Shown: piece after piece, positions 54,297 through 62,019 of the stretch
How positions within the stretch are numbered: the stretch's first letter is position 1
How the letters are laid out: every line of letters starts with the position of its first letter
Source: Clostridium_AW sp963515715
Lineage (GTDB): Bacteria; Bacillota; Clostridia; Clostridiales; Clostridiaceae
Direction of reading: 5' to 3'
DNA length: 64,000 nt
Assembly (NCBI RefSeq): GCF_963515715.1
Contig: NZ_CAUPZS010000016.1
Coordinates: 28,228-92,227, forward strand
Made by a program: the position numbers and the translations under genes
The notes under the pieces: generated by a model
Told to the model about the DNA's origin: nothing
Databases searched by the model: none
Seen by the model: the letters and a program-made list of their open reading frames with translations, nothing else

Positions 54297-54515
54297 AACG
54301 ACTGAAGAAGCAGATGTACGTCTCATGTCAGGAATGTCCAAGAACATGAGCAGAGCGAAGTGTGATTGGGAACATTCTACGACGGAGAGTATAATTCTGA
54401 TGACGTATTGTGGTTCAGAGGAGAAATGATAGGGTTTAACCACAACATGTAGTGGTTATAGGACAAAAATTGGGTCAAAAATCGTAGAAAAAACACCGTT
54501 TTTTGACCCTTAAAG
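54297..54515 (+). other. Non-coding junction DNA after rlmD
   Basis: About 130 bases of mid-GC sequence without a credible gene are followed by two hairpins: TAACCAC / GTGGTTA (54437-54459) and GGGTCAAAAA / TTTTTTGACCC (54472-54509), the second terminator-like in both directions. Composition differs from the flanking native DNA. I read it as the left end of an integrated element or its scar. Confidence 0.5.
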
Positions 54516-54665
54516 GATACAGAAGCAGCATTTTTAGCAGGTATTGATATTAAAAATGAAGGAATATCATTGGAAGAAGGATATGGATTAATAGATAGAT
54601 TAAGAGAATTAGGTTCTAAATCTATTGTAGTTACAAGTGTAAATCTTAAGGATAATACTGAATAA
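54516..54665 (+). pseudogene. Fragment of a pyridoxamine-kinase-like (PfkB-fold) gene
   Basis: An open stretch of 49 codons without a start reads DTEAAFLAGIDI... and ...LRELGSKSIVVTSV, the pattern of the middle of pyridoxal/pyridoxamine kinases (a 'TEA..L' strand and an 'LG.k.vviTS' strand). It begins abruptly at the preceding hairpin and ends at a stop at 54665. The rest of the gene is missing. The next intact gene is of the pyridoxamine-phosphate-oxidase fold, so a B6-related pair may have been broken. Confidence 0.55.
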
Positions 54666-54776
54666 GGACAATGTAGATAAATTCAAAGGGATACCAATAG
54701 AAGCTTGGCTTGATAAAATGGATATATAAATAATCTGATTCCTTAAAGAATGAATAGTAAAAAGGAGTTGATATAT

Positions 54777-55337
54777 ATGAGAAGAAAAGATAGGGAAATG
54801 GATAGGGACTTTGGATACTATGTAATAGATAAGGCTAGATACGGAATACTCTCAATGATAGATGATAATGAACCATATGGGATACCTCTGTCCATAGTAA
54901 GGCATGAAGAAAGTCTTTACTTTCATTCAGCTAAGGATGGAAAAAAGGTGGGTACATTGGCAAACAATCCAAGTGTCAGTGTAGCATTTGTAGGAGAGAT
55001 AAGGATTCCGGATAACTTTACTGAAGAGGAATTAAAAGAAATAGCATCTGATGAATCTAAAACTATATTATTGATCAGCAGTGTATTTACTACTGAATAT
55101 GAATCAGCAGTAATAAAAGGCAAGGTAGAAATAGTTGAAGATGAGGAAGAAAGAATCAAAGCCATGAGGCTTATATGTGAAAAATACACTCCAACAAAGA
55201 TGAAGTATTTTGATATGGCAATTAAGGCTGGATTAAAAAGAACGAATATATATAGAATCTCTATGGATGAAATAAAGGCTAAAAGAAAGAGATATGACAA
55301 ACAAGGCAAAGAGATGAAATATGGGAGAATGGAATAA
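54777..55337 (+). CDS. Pyridoxamine 5'-phosphate oxidase-fold flavoprotein (Nim-like)
   Basis: A 186-residue split-barrel protein of the pyridoxamine-phosphate-oxidase superfamily, closest in pattern to NimA-type proteins: MRRKDREM at the start, IDKARYGILSMIDDNEPYGIPLS and YFHSAKDGKKV (given in parts), and VKGKVEIVEDEEE-like strand. Such proteins bind FMN or heme and reduce nitro compounds or handle B6 vitamers; the substrate is not clear. ATG 54777 has AAAGGAG 10 bases upstream. The codon use is A/T-rich like the native genome. Confidence 0.83.
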   Translation: MRRKDREMDRDFGYYVIDKARYGILSMIDDNEPYGIPLSIVRHEESLYFHSAKDGKKVGTLANNPSVSVAFVGEIRIPDNFTEEELKEIASDESKTILLISSVFTTEYESAVIKGKVEIVEDEEERIKAMRLICEKYTPTKMKYFDMAIKAGLKRTNIYRISMDEIKAKRKRYDKQGKEMKYGRME

Positions 55338-55464
55338 GATTTGGAGTTCTTTGATGAAGTAACTTTGGCATAGGACATGGATAATTCATGTTCACGTAGG
55401 TGCACGTTATAGCGATAAAGTATTTATGGATTATTTCCAGCGCACTTAATGAGGTATATATAAA
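55338..55464 (+). other. Unassigned sequence before the metY fragment
   Basis: One frame reads through IHVHVGARYSDKVFMDYF to a stop at about 55449, which may be the tail of a lost gene, but I cannot assign it. No SAM or T-box riboswitch, which often precede metY, is recognisable. Confidence 0.3.
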
Positions 55465-55557
55465 ATGAGCGAAAGCAAATTAGGTTTTGAAACATTACAA
55501 GTACATGCAGGTTATGAGGCATTTATGAAGAAAAAGGCATTGATAAAAAACTGCTAA
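55465..55557 (+). pseudogene. Truncated start of an O-acetylhomoserine sulfhydrylase (metY) gene
   Basis: The first 18 codons read MSESKLGFETLQVHAGYE, the standard opening of MetY/O-acetylhomoserine aminocarboxypropyltransferase. After that the frame runs into unrelated residues and stops at 55555-55557. More than 400 residues are missing. GAGGTAT lies 11 bases before the ATG. The breakpoint lies next to a 21-bp perfect hairpin. Confidence 0.7.
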
Positions 55558-55608
55558 GACTAAAATCCTTAATATACTGAGGATTTTAGTCTTAGCAGTT
55601 CTGATTTT
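55549..55608. terminator. 21-bp perfect hairpin at the metY breakpoint
   Basis: Arms at 55549-55569 and 55580-55600 are perfectly complementary (start AACTGCTAAGACTAAAATCC), with a 10-base loop and a CTGATTTTT tail. It is an excellent terminator; it may originally have followed the deleted metY. Confidence 0.8.
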
Positions 55609-55992
55609 TCCTAATTAAACATTGAAAAATGGGAGTTGTCATATTTTAATAAACAAAATGATTTTACCCAAAAGAATAAGTTGAATGACGGAACTTTGAA
55701 AATATACCCTTACACCAAGAGGGTACTAGATACTTATGACATCTTTATTGTCTCCTCAACCCATGTGGAGACTATTGTGTTGATGCAACGAGCAGATATG
55801 TAGAAATCCTTTGTTTTAGGCACTTTTTCAAACATATTGTCTTCACAGGTGAGGGTGATAAAATCAGAAATAAGGTCATTAAAAACTATATCAATGTTTC
55901 TGTGGTAGTTGATATAGAGTGTTGGGATACAAGAAAATAAAGGTGGAGAATTAAAGGGGTACCGTTAAAATGATCCCCCTTCTTCTCTTGTT
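55609..55992 (+). pseudogene. Gene scraps with an RlmD-like C-terminal tail
   Basis: The frame ending at the TAG of 55801-55803 closes with THVETIVLMQRADM, which has the HVETxVLMxR signature of the C-terminus of RlmD/RumA-type methyltransferases. The residues before it (LDTYDIFIVSS) do not align with the expected VDMFPxT by one position. It may be the displaced original 3' end of rlmD. A further frame, about 55808-55940 (GDKIRNKVIKNYINVSVVVD), is unassigned. No intact gene. Confidence 0.4.
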
Positions 55993-55993
55993 T

Positions 55994-56022
55994 AGACGTT
56001 CAGAAATGAGCGTCTTTTTTCT
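55994..56022 (+). terminator. Intrinsic terminator in element-derived DNA
   Basis: AGACGTTC / GAGCGTCT (one wobble pair) with a short loop and T6. Confidence 0.65.
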
Positions 56023-56052
56023 TGCTCAAAAATCAGAAGGGAAGTGATAGCC

Positions 56053-56187
56053 ATGCCGCAATCAAAATAACCGGAGCGTCCACCGCCCAAATTACATTTT
56101 GAAAGTCAGCCAGATAAAAACTGGCAGGAATACTCCTTATTCTGCTTAATTACCCGTTACCTGTCTGAATGGGATTTGTCACATTAA
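56053..56187 (+). pseudogene. Small element-type ORF with an early stop
   Basis: A 45-codon frame begins MPQSK, meets TAA at codon 6 (56068-56070) and continues PERPPPKLHFESQPDKN... to a stop at 56187. AAGTGATAGCC precedes the ATG. Composition is like the neighbouring Tn916/Tn1549-type ORF. It looks like a small gene of an integrative element inactivated by one nonsense change. Confidence 0.5.
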
Positions 56188-56223
56188 AAAACATTGATTT
56201 TCAGAAAGGAAAGGTAAAAACAT

Positions 56224-56409
56224 ATGGAATTGAAATTTATTATCCCAAACATGGAAAAGACATTCGAAAATCTTGAATTTGCCGGAGAGAACAAAACAGA
56301 ACAGCGAAGAATCAACGGAAAAATGACCCTGTTATCACGTAGCTTTAACCTGTACTCGGATATGAGTACACACATCATATTGTTGACTGTAATAGAGCAT
56401 ATTATATAA
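56224..56409 (+). pseudogene. Truncated Tn916-Orf23/YdcP-like (DUF961) protein
   Basis: Residues 1-48 (MELKFIIPNMEKTFENLEFA..., then RRINGKMTLLSRSFNLYSD) match the start of the DUF961 proteins that open the conjugation module of Tn916/Tn1549-type elements. The family is about 100-130 residues, but here the match ends at about residue 49 and 12 unrelated residues lead to a stop. AAAGGAAAGG lies upstream. The conjugation genes expected next are gone; an HTH/two-component cargo follows. This is the junction of an internal deletion. Confidence 0.75.
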
Positions 56410-56421
56410 ATACACTTGCAA

Positions 56422-56460
56422 GTCAAGACCACTGGCTAAGCCGGTGGCCTTGACGTTGTT
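56422..56460 (+). terminator. Hairpin after the truncated DUF961 gene
   Basis: A near-perfect 16-bp stem GTCAAGACCACTGGCT / AGCCGGTGGCCTTGAC and GTTGTTTT tail. Confidence 0.7.
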
Positions 56461-56472
56461 TTATACCTCAGC

Positions 56473-56501
56473 TTGTATATTTCCGTCAAAAGAAATATAA
56501 T
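56473..56501 (+). promoter_or_regulatory. Promoter of the HTH-two-component operon
   Basis: TTGTAT is followed after 17 bases by TATAAT, about 22 bases before the start of the HTH gene. Confidence 0.6.
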
Positions 56502-56522
56502 AAAATTATGGAGGTGTTATGC

Positions 56523-56717
56523 GTGGATTATATAACGACAAAAGAAGCAGCGAAAAATTGGGGAATCACAGACAGAATGGTAGTATACCATTGCTCTGCC
56601 GGGCGGATTAAGGGAGCTAAAAAAATGGGAAATACATGGCTTGTTCCTGCTGACGCTGAAAAACCGGCTGACGGACGATATAGGAGCAGTAAAGTAAAGG
56701 ATGGTGAAAATAAATGA
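56523..56717 (+). CDS. Small helix-turn-helix (excisionase/MerR-like) DNA-binding protein
   Basis: A 64-residue protein with a helix-turn-helix (YITTKEAAKNWGITDRMVVY) and a wing (GNTWLVPADAEKP), the pattern of small MerR/Xis-like proteins carried by integrative elements. GTG 56523 is used (GGAGGTG 6 bases upstream); an ATG at 56508 precedes that site and is not supported. Its stop overlaps the response-regulator start by 4 bases, so it belongs to that operon and may regulate it. Confidence 0.8.
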   Translation: MDYITTKEAAKNWGITDRMVVYHCSAGRIKGAKKMGNTWLVPADAEKPADGRYRSSKVKDGENK

Positions 56718-57397
56718 AACGGATATTTTTGGTTGAGGACGATAAGGCAATCGCCAAAAACCTTGTGCTTTTGCTCCGCGCGGAGGGATTTACAGTTACT
56801 CACGCCACCACGCAGAAAGAGGCTCTTTCTGTGGTTGGCGAGAATAAATTTGACTTGGCGCTTGTTGATATTTCCTTGCCTGACGGAAATGGTTTTACGG
56901 TTTGCACGGAAATCAAAGAAACAGGGGATATTCCCGTTATCTTTCTGACGGCTTCCGGCGATGAGGCGAGTGTTGTTACCGGGCTGAACATGGGCGCAGA
57001 CGACTATATCACCAAGCCTTTTCGTCCGCGTGAATTGATTGCGCGAATTGGAACCGCCCTGCGAAAAAGCGGACGTTCTCCATCGGCTTTTGAAATCTGC
57101 GGGCTTCATGTCGATATGGCAAGCGGCGTCGTGAAAAAGGACGGCAACGAGGTTTTCCTTTCACCTCTAGAATACCGCTTGCTGTTGGTGTTTATTAGCA
57201 ACCCAAAAAGTATTATCACAAGGGGCAGGCTGCTTGACGAATTGTGGGACGCTACGGGCGAGTTTGTCAATGACAATACATTGACCGTGTACATCAAACG
57301 CCTGCGGGAGAAGATAGAGAACAACCCCGCAAGCCCGCAAATCATTCTGACCGTTCGCGGGACGGGATATAGATTGGGGGACGGGTATGCTTCGTAA
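56714..57397 (+). CDS. OmpR-family response regulator
   Basis: A 227-residue two-component regulator: receiver domain (1-118) with the acidic pair in FLVEDDKAI, phospho-Asp in LALVDISLPDG (near 51), Thr in FLTASGDE and Lys in ITKPFRP; a winged-helix output domain (about 128-225) with TVRGTGYRLG at the end. GC content and codons are far higher than in the chromosome to the left. It overlaps the kinase gene by 11 bases. Likely target: the ABC exporter genes downstream. Confidence 0.95.
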   Translation: MKRIFLVEDDKAIAKNLVLLLRAEGFTVTHATTQKEALSVVGENKFDLALVDISLPDGNGFTVCTEIKETGDIPVIFLTASGDEASVVTGLNMGADDYITKPFRPRELIARIGTALRKSGRSPSAFEICGLHVDMASGVVKKDGNEVFLSPLEYRLLLVFISNPKSIITRGRLLDELWDATGEFVNDNTLTVYIKRLREKIENNPASPQIILTVRGTGYRLGDGYAS

Positions 57398-58376
57398 TAG
57401 AGAGTTTCGGCAGCTTGCAATTTTGTTTTCCTTAATAGCCGCCACCACTGTAACGCTGGGATTTGCAATCAATAGGTTGGCTGGAATCCTTGCCATTGCT
57501 TCTGTCGCCGCCTTTGGAACAGCGTTTTTTGCGTTTACCAAAGCCCGATATAAAAGCATTGCGCAGATTTCAGATCAAATCGATCTTGTGCTTCATAATG
57601 CTGACCATCTGTATATTGGTGAATCGGACGAGGGCGAACTTTCCATTTTGCAAAGCGAGATAACAAAAATGACGCTGCGTATTCGGGAGCAAAACGACGC
57701 ACTGAAAAAAGAAAAAGAACATCTTGCTGATTCGCTGGCTGACATAGCCCACCAACTCCGCACCCCTCTCACATCCGTGAACCTTATTCTGTCATTGTTA
57801 GAGAATAACCCTGATGAAAATGAGCGGAAAGCATTTGTGCGGGAAACAGAGGAATTGCTTGTACAGATGGATTGGCTGCTTACTTCCCTGTTGAAATTAT
57901 CCCGCTTGGACGCGGGCATTGTGGTGTTCCAAAGCGAGCAGATAGATGTAAACAACTTGATATGCGCCGCGCTTCGCCCGTTCCTAATCCCAATGGAACT
58001 GCACGATATTGATTTGCAAATAGATGCACCGAAAGGGATGATTATTCAGGGTGATTTAGGTTGGCTTTCGGAAGCAATTCAAAACATCCTCAAAAATTGC
58101 ATGGAAAGCGCAGGCGAGAACGGGAAGATTGAGATTGTCTGCACGGACAACTCACTGTTTACCGAGATTGCCATCCACGACAGCGGCGCGGGCTTTGAAA
58201 AAGAAGATTTACCCTGCCTGTTTGACAGGTTCCATCGTGGGAAAAACGCAGGCGCGACAGGATACGGGATTGGATTGGCTCTCTGTAAGATGATTATAAC
58301 ACGGCAGGGAGGGACGATTACCGCAAAAAATCACACGCAGGGCGGCGCGATATTTGCCATTCGTTTCCCAAAGTGA
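57387..58376 (+). CDS. Sensor histidine kinase
   Basis: A 329-residue membrane kinase: two N-terminal helices (about 12-50) with almost no outer loop, a coiled linker, H-box ADIAHQLRTPLTS (near 122), N-box IQNILKNCMES, G1 IHDSGAGF and G2 GYGIGLAL. The tiny outer loop is typical of kinases that sense with, or through, a partner ABC transporter in peptide-antibiotic defence systems. It pairs with the response regulator just before. Confidence 0.95.
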   Translation: MLRNREFRQLAILFSLIAATTVTLGFAINRLAGILAIASVAAFGTAFFAFTKARYKSIAQISDQIDLVLHNADHLYIGESDEGELSILQSEITKMTLRIREQNDALKKEKEHLADSLADIAHQLRTPLTSVNLILSLLENNPDENERKAFVRETEELLVQMDWLLTSLLKLSRLDAGIVVFQSEQIDVNNLICAALRPFLIPMELHDIDLQIDAPKGMIIQGDLGWLSEAIQNILKNCMESAGENGKIEIVCTDNSLFTEIAIHDSGAGFEKEDLPCLFDRFHRGKNAGATGYGIGLALCKMIITRQGGTITAKNHTQGGAIFAIRFPK

Positions 58377-58426
58377 CTAATCTCTCACCGAAAAGTCACA
58401 GAGATGTAAGTTGAATGTTCTATAAT
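58373..58426 (+). promoter_or_regulatory. Promoter and candidate response-regulator site of the ABC exporter
   Basis: TATAAT at 58421-58426 lacks a good -35, as in activated promoters. Just upstream are two interleaved inverted repeats: GTGACT (58373-58378) with AGTCAC (58394-58399), and ATCTCT (58380-58385) with AGAGAT (58400-58405). They are a candidate binding site for the adjacent OmpR-type regulator. The first repeat overlaps the kinase stop codon. Confidence 0.5.
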
Positions 58427-58458
58427 ATGGGTGAAACATAGGAAAGGAGGCTCACATA

Positions 58459-59142
58459 ATGGAGTTCTTAAAAATTGAAAATTTATGCAAGGTCTACGGC
58501 AAGGGCGAAAATCAAGTTACCGCGCTTGACCATGTTTCGCTTACAATCGAAAAGGGAGAGTTTACCGCAATCATCGGCTCCTCCGGCTCCGGCAAATCCA
58601 CATTGCTTCACATCATCGGAGGCGTGGACGTGCCGACAAGCGGAAAGGTGTATTTGGACGGGCAGGATGTATATGCCCAAAGCAATGAAAAACTCGCCAT
58701 TTTCCGCAGGCGGCAGGTTGGGCTGATTTACCAGTTTCACAACCTCATTCCCACTCTGAATGTGGTGGAAAACATCACCTTGCCTATACTGATGGACAAG
58801 CGCAAGGTCAACGAGGAGCGGTTGAATGACCTGCTCGAAATGATTGGATTAAAAGACCGCAAAATGCATTTACCCAATCAGCTTTCGGGCGGTCAGCAAC
58901 AGCGTGTTTCCATAGGACGCGCTTTGATGAACGCCCCGGCGGTCATACTTGCCGACGAACCCACAGGCAGCTTGGACAGCCGAAATGGACATGAAATCAT
59001 CAAACTGCTGAAAGAAAGCAATAAAAAATATGGGCAGACCCTGATCCTCGTCACCCATGACGAAAATATTGCCCTGCAAGCAGACCGCATTATCGGCATA
59101 TCAGACGGCAAAGTAGCGAGAGACGAGAGGGTGCGACCATGA
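58459..59142 (+). CDS. ABC transporter ATPase of the MacB/Bce (antimicrobial peptide) type
   Basis: A 227-residue ATPase with Walker A IGSSGSGKST (residues 36-45), signature LSGGQQQRVSIGRAL, Walker B VILADEPTGSLDSRNG and switch His in LVTHDENIA. The Asp-Ser-rich D-loop pattern belongs to the LolD/MacB/BceA group. It pairs with the large FtsX-like permease that overlaps its last 4 bases. GGAAAGGAGG lies 8 bases upstream. Probable role: removal of, or defence against, peptide antibiotics under two-component control. Confidence 0.95.
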   Translation: MEFLKIENLCKVYGKGENQVTALDHVSLTIEKGEFTAIIGSSGSGKSTLLHIIGGVDVPTSGKVYLDGQDVYAQSNEKLAIFRRRQVGLIYQFHNLIPTLNVVENITLPILMDKRKVNEERLNDLLEMIGLKDRKMHLPNQLSGGQQQRVSIGRALMNAPAVILADEPTGSLDSRNGHEIIKLLKESNKKYGQTLILVTHDENIALQADRIIGISDGKVARDERVRP

Positions 59143-61670
59143 ATATTTTTAACAAAGTCACCCTGCAAAGCTTGAAAAAAAGCCGCACCCGAACAATTGT
59201 AACGGTGATCGGAGTGGCTCTGTCCGCCGCCATGATTACGGCAGTCGCTACCTTTACCGTGTCCCTGCAAAGCTATATGATAAACGGTGCTGCTGCCAAA
59301 TATGGTGATTGGCATATTGAAATCCCGGACGCAGATTCCTCCATTGCGCAGGAACAGGCAGAGGACAGCCGAGTGGCAAATGTGGTAGCGCTACAGAACA
59401 TCGGCTATGCCACACTGGAAGGCGGACAAAATCCAGACAAGCCATATCTTTTTGTTACCGGATGGAACGAGGAAGCCTTGGATGCTCTGCCCATCAAGCT
59501 GCTTTCCGGCAGACTGCCGGGGAACAGCAGCGAGGTCGTGATACCAGCTCATATTTCGGCAAACGGCGGAGTGAAAATTTCGGTGGGCGACACACTCACC
59601 CTCTCGGTCGGCAACCGCATGAGCGTCGATCAGAAGCTCAGCCAGCACGATTCTTATTGTGCCGGGGAAGAAACGCTTGTACCTACGACAGAGAAAACAT
59701 ATACGGTTGTCGGCATCTGCCAACGACCGGCAATCGAGGAGTATGCTGCACCCGGATACACTTTAATCACAACAGAGGATACAGCCGCAGCGGACAGTCT
59801 TACCGTATTTATCACGCTTAAGAACCCATATCAGGTCCATTCTTATGCAGACAATAACAGTTACGTTTTGAATGATGATGTACTGCGTTTTATGGGACTT
59901 TCAGGGGAAAAGATGCTTACAGTTCTCCTGTACTCGATTGGCGGCATTTTGATTGCGCTGGTTATGCTCGGCTCGGTGTTCCTGATTCATAATTCATTCA
60001 ACATCTCATTGAATGAACGCACGCACCAGTTTGGAATTCTCATGTCGGTAGGTGCCACGGAAAAACAGCTGCGCAATTCTGTGCTGTTTGAGGGACTTTG
60101 CATCGGTACAATCGGCATTCCGATCGGCATTTTGATCGGGATACCAAGCATCAAGCTTGTACTTTCTCTTGTGGCAAGGAATTTCGCAAATGTTATGTAT
60201 GACAATGTACCGTTGACTTTGGTGGTGTCTGTTCCTGCTCTTGTTGCTGCGGCGGCTATCAGTATGATCACCATTCTAATTTCGGCCTATATTCCGGCAA
60301 AGAAGGCCGCGAGTACGCCTGTGATGGAGTGTATCCGCCAGACAAACGAGGTCAAGGTGGAAGCCAAAGCGATAAGAACCTCAAAGCTCGCGAAACGCCT
60401 TTACGGTTTAGAGGAAACACTTGCGTTAAAAAACTTTAAGAGAAACAGGCGGCGTTACCGCAGCATTATCCTGTCGCTTACGTTAAGCGTCGTGTTGTTT
60501 GTGTCGGCAAGCTCTTTCGGAACCTATCTGAATCAGATTGCGGAGAATTCATCTGTGGTAGTTGAAGAATATGACATCTGTTTCTATACGCGAGACATGG
60601 AGGAAAGCGATCTGTTCCAGCTTTATGATAAGCTGAAACCCGCCGACGGCGTTACCGAAAGCTCTTATCAGGCACTTTCGACCTATTCCTGCGTACTCAA
60701 TACAAGTGATTTGTCAAGTCATTTTTTTGACGAGTACGGCGAGTCCATCGGTTATGATGGGGCAAGTGAAACGGTGGAAGTGCAGTTGGATATTCAGTTT
60801 GTTGAGGACAGCGTCTATCAGAACCTGCTCGAAGGCCTCGGCCTGTCCTCAGAGGAATACACCGGGCAGGACAAAAAAATGATTATGGCAGGAATACTGC
60901 CCGAGCGTTGGTATACGCAGGAACAGCCTATGGAATTTACGCTCCGCTCCAAGACCGGGGAGCAGACGAAAACGATCCGTGCAACCTTTGTAAAAGACTA
61001 TCCGGATCTGCTGCCCGCGGAGCCGAGTGAGTGGCCCGGATACACTCTTATGGTGATGGCCCCTTACGAGGTAAAGCCGCAGTTTGACGCACTAGGTGCG
61101 ACTGTAAAGCCTACAAAGCTGGGCATGACCTTCAAGTCAGAAAATCCCGGTCAGTCTACAGCTGAGATGCAGACGATGATTGATGGAGCCGGCATTACCG
61201 CCGATTATAATCTGTACAATGTCTATGAGATACTGGAGCAAAACCGTAATATCACATTCATTGTCAATCTGTTCTCGGTTGTTTTTATCATGATGATTTC
61301 GCTGATCGCGGTTGCGAACGTCTTCAACACAATTTCCACCAATATCAAGCTGCGCAGACGTGAATTTGCCATGCTCCGTTCTGTGGGGATGTCCGACCGA
61401 GATTTTAATAAGATGATGCGCTTTGAATGCACTCTTTATGGAGCGCGGACGATGCTTTGGGGGCTGCCCCTTTCAGGAATCCTTTCCTGTCTGATTTATA
61501 AGGGTATGGTCGTCGGCGGGGCGGACAATATCGGTTTTGTGTTCCCGTGGGGCAGTATGGCAATCAGCGTGTTCAGCGTGCTCCTTGTGGTGTTCATTAC
61601 AATGCTGTATGCCATTAGCAAGATAAAAAGAGAAAATATTATTGATGCGCTTCGGGATGATATGACTTGA
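59139..61670 (+). CDS. Large FtsX-like ABC permease
   Basis: An 843-residue permease with two FtsX-type modules. The first helix (about 20-42) precedes a long extracellular domain (about 43-260), then three helices (near 268-395, including HQFGILMSVGATEKQ); the second half repeats the layout (helix near 440, outer domain about 465-700, helices near 705-835 with REFAMLRSVGMSDRD). Such permeases with a MacB-type ATPase act in antibiotic peptide or lantibiotic defence. The substrate is unknown. GC-rich like the rest of the cargo and apparently intact. Confidence 0.93.
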   Translation: MNIFNKVTLQSLKKSRTRTIVTVIGVALSAAMITAVATFTVSLQSYMINGAAAKYGDWHIEIPDADSSIAQEQAEDSRVANVVALQNIGYATLEGGQNPDKPYLFVTGWNEEALDALPIKLLSGRLPGNSSEVVIPAHISANGGVKISVGDTLTLSVGNRMSVDQKLSQHDSYCAGEETLVPTTEKTYTVVGICQRPAIEEYAAPGYTLITTEDTAAADSLTVFITLKNPYQVHSYADNNSYVLNDDVLRFMGLSGEKMLTVLLYSIGGILIALVMLGSVFLIHNSFNISLNERTHQFGILMSVGATEKQLRNSVLFEGLCIGTIGIPIGILIGIPSIKLVLSLVARNFANVMYDNVPLTLVVSVPALVAAAAISMITILISAYIPAKKAASTPVMECIRQTNEVKVEAKAIRTSKLAKRLYGLEETLALKNFKRNRRRYRSIILSLTLSVVLFVSASSFGTYLNQIAENSSVVVEEYDICFYTRDMEESDLFQLYDKLKPADGVTESSYQALSTYSCVLNTSDLSSHFFDEYGESIGYDGASETVEVQLDIQFVEDSVYQNLLEGLGLSSEEYTGQDKKMIMAGILPERWYTQEQPMEFTLRSKTGEQTKTIRATFVKDYPDLLPAEPSEWPGYTLMVMAPYEVKPQFDALGATVKPTKLGMTFKSENPGQSTAEMQTMIDGAGITADYNLYNVYEILEQNRNITFIVNLFSVVFIMMISLIAVANVFNTISTNIKLRRREFAMLRSVGMSDRDFNKMMRFECTLYGARTMLWGLPLSGILSCLIYKGMVVGGADNIGFVFPWGSMAISVFSVLLVVFITMLYAISKIKRENIIDALRDDMT

Positions 61671-61708
61671 TTCAAAACTGATATTAACTTGATAGAAAAT
61701 CAAAAAAC

Positions 61709-61740
61709 ATCTAGTCAAGTGATTATCTAGTCAAGTGATT
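61709..61740 (+). repeat. Exact 16-base tandem repeat
   Basis: ATCTAGTCAAGTGATT occurs twice without a gap, 39 bases after the permease stop. It may be a duplication or recombinase-type direct repeat; no function is evident. Confidence 0.8.
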
Positions 61741-61888
61741 CGCAATCGTCCCGAAAGGCGATTTAGACATTGAAAATACAGAATCCATCTTACAGAAGTA
61801 ATGTAAATTACAAAGGAATGCTACCCTGCGGTAATAAAAAAAACCGCAGTTGTGGCAGATGATGTTTTGCGGCCCCAATGTGGCCATG

Positions 61889-61928
61889 CGGCGGTTTTGA
61901 AATAACAATCAAAACCGCCGTTTTCCTT
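61889..61928. terminator. Terminator hairpin after the ABC exporter operon
   Basis: A perfect 12-bp stem CGGCGGTTTTGA / TCAAAACCGCCG with an 8-base loop and TTTTCCTTTT tail. Confidence 0.82.
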
Positions 61929-61976
61929 TTCGAAAATTGGAAATTCGGAGGGTGTATTAAAGGCGCCCATTTTTTA

Positions 61977-62019
61977 GGACATGACGGTATTAAGGAGGTA
62001 TCGGCATGTCCGTTTTTTA
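61977..62019 (+). terminator. Terminator-like hairpin GGACATG / CATGTCC with T6
   Basis: A 7-bp stem with a 21-base loop is followed by G and T6. The loop holds AAGGAGGT and the 3' arm holds an ATG, so it could also hide a small ORF's start. Confidence 0.6.

Noticed and set aside
54319..54429. Short frame MSGMSKNMSRAK... after rlmD
   Set aside because: No ribosome site, no recognisable family, and located in junction DNA.
55338..55464. SAM or T-box riboswitch before the metY fragment
   Set aside because: Neither the SAM-box core nor the T-box sequence could be found.
56369..56383. ACACACATCAT shared with about 62102 as a deletion or att repeat
   Set aside because: Only about 11 low-complexity bases match; insufficient to call a recombination site.
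56528..57109. 193-codon minus-strand frame opposite the response regulator
   Set aside because: Long antisense frames are expected in GC-richer DNA; no homology pattern and no start signals.
59462..59821. 119-codon plus-strand frame inside the permease gene
   Set aside because: Out-of-frame shadow rich in Arg/Gly/His, without a ribosome site.
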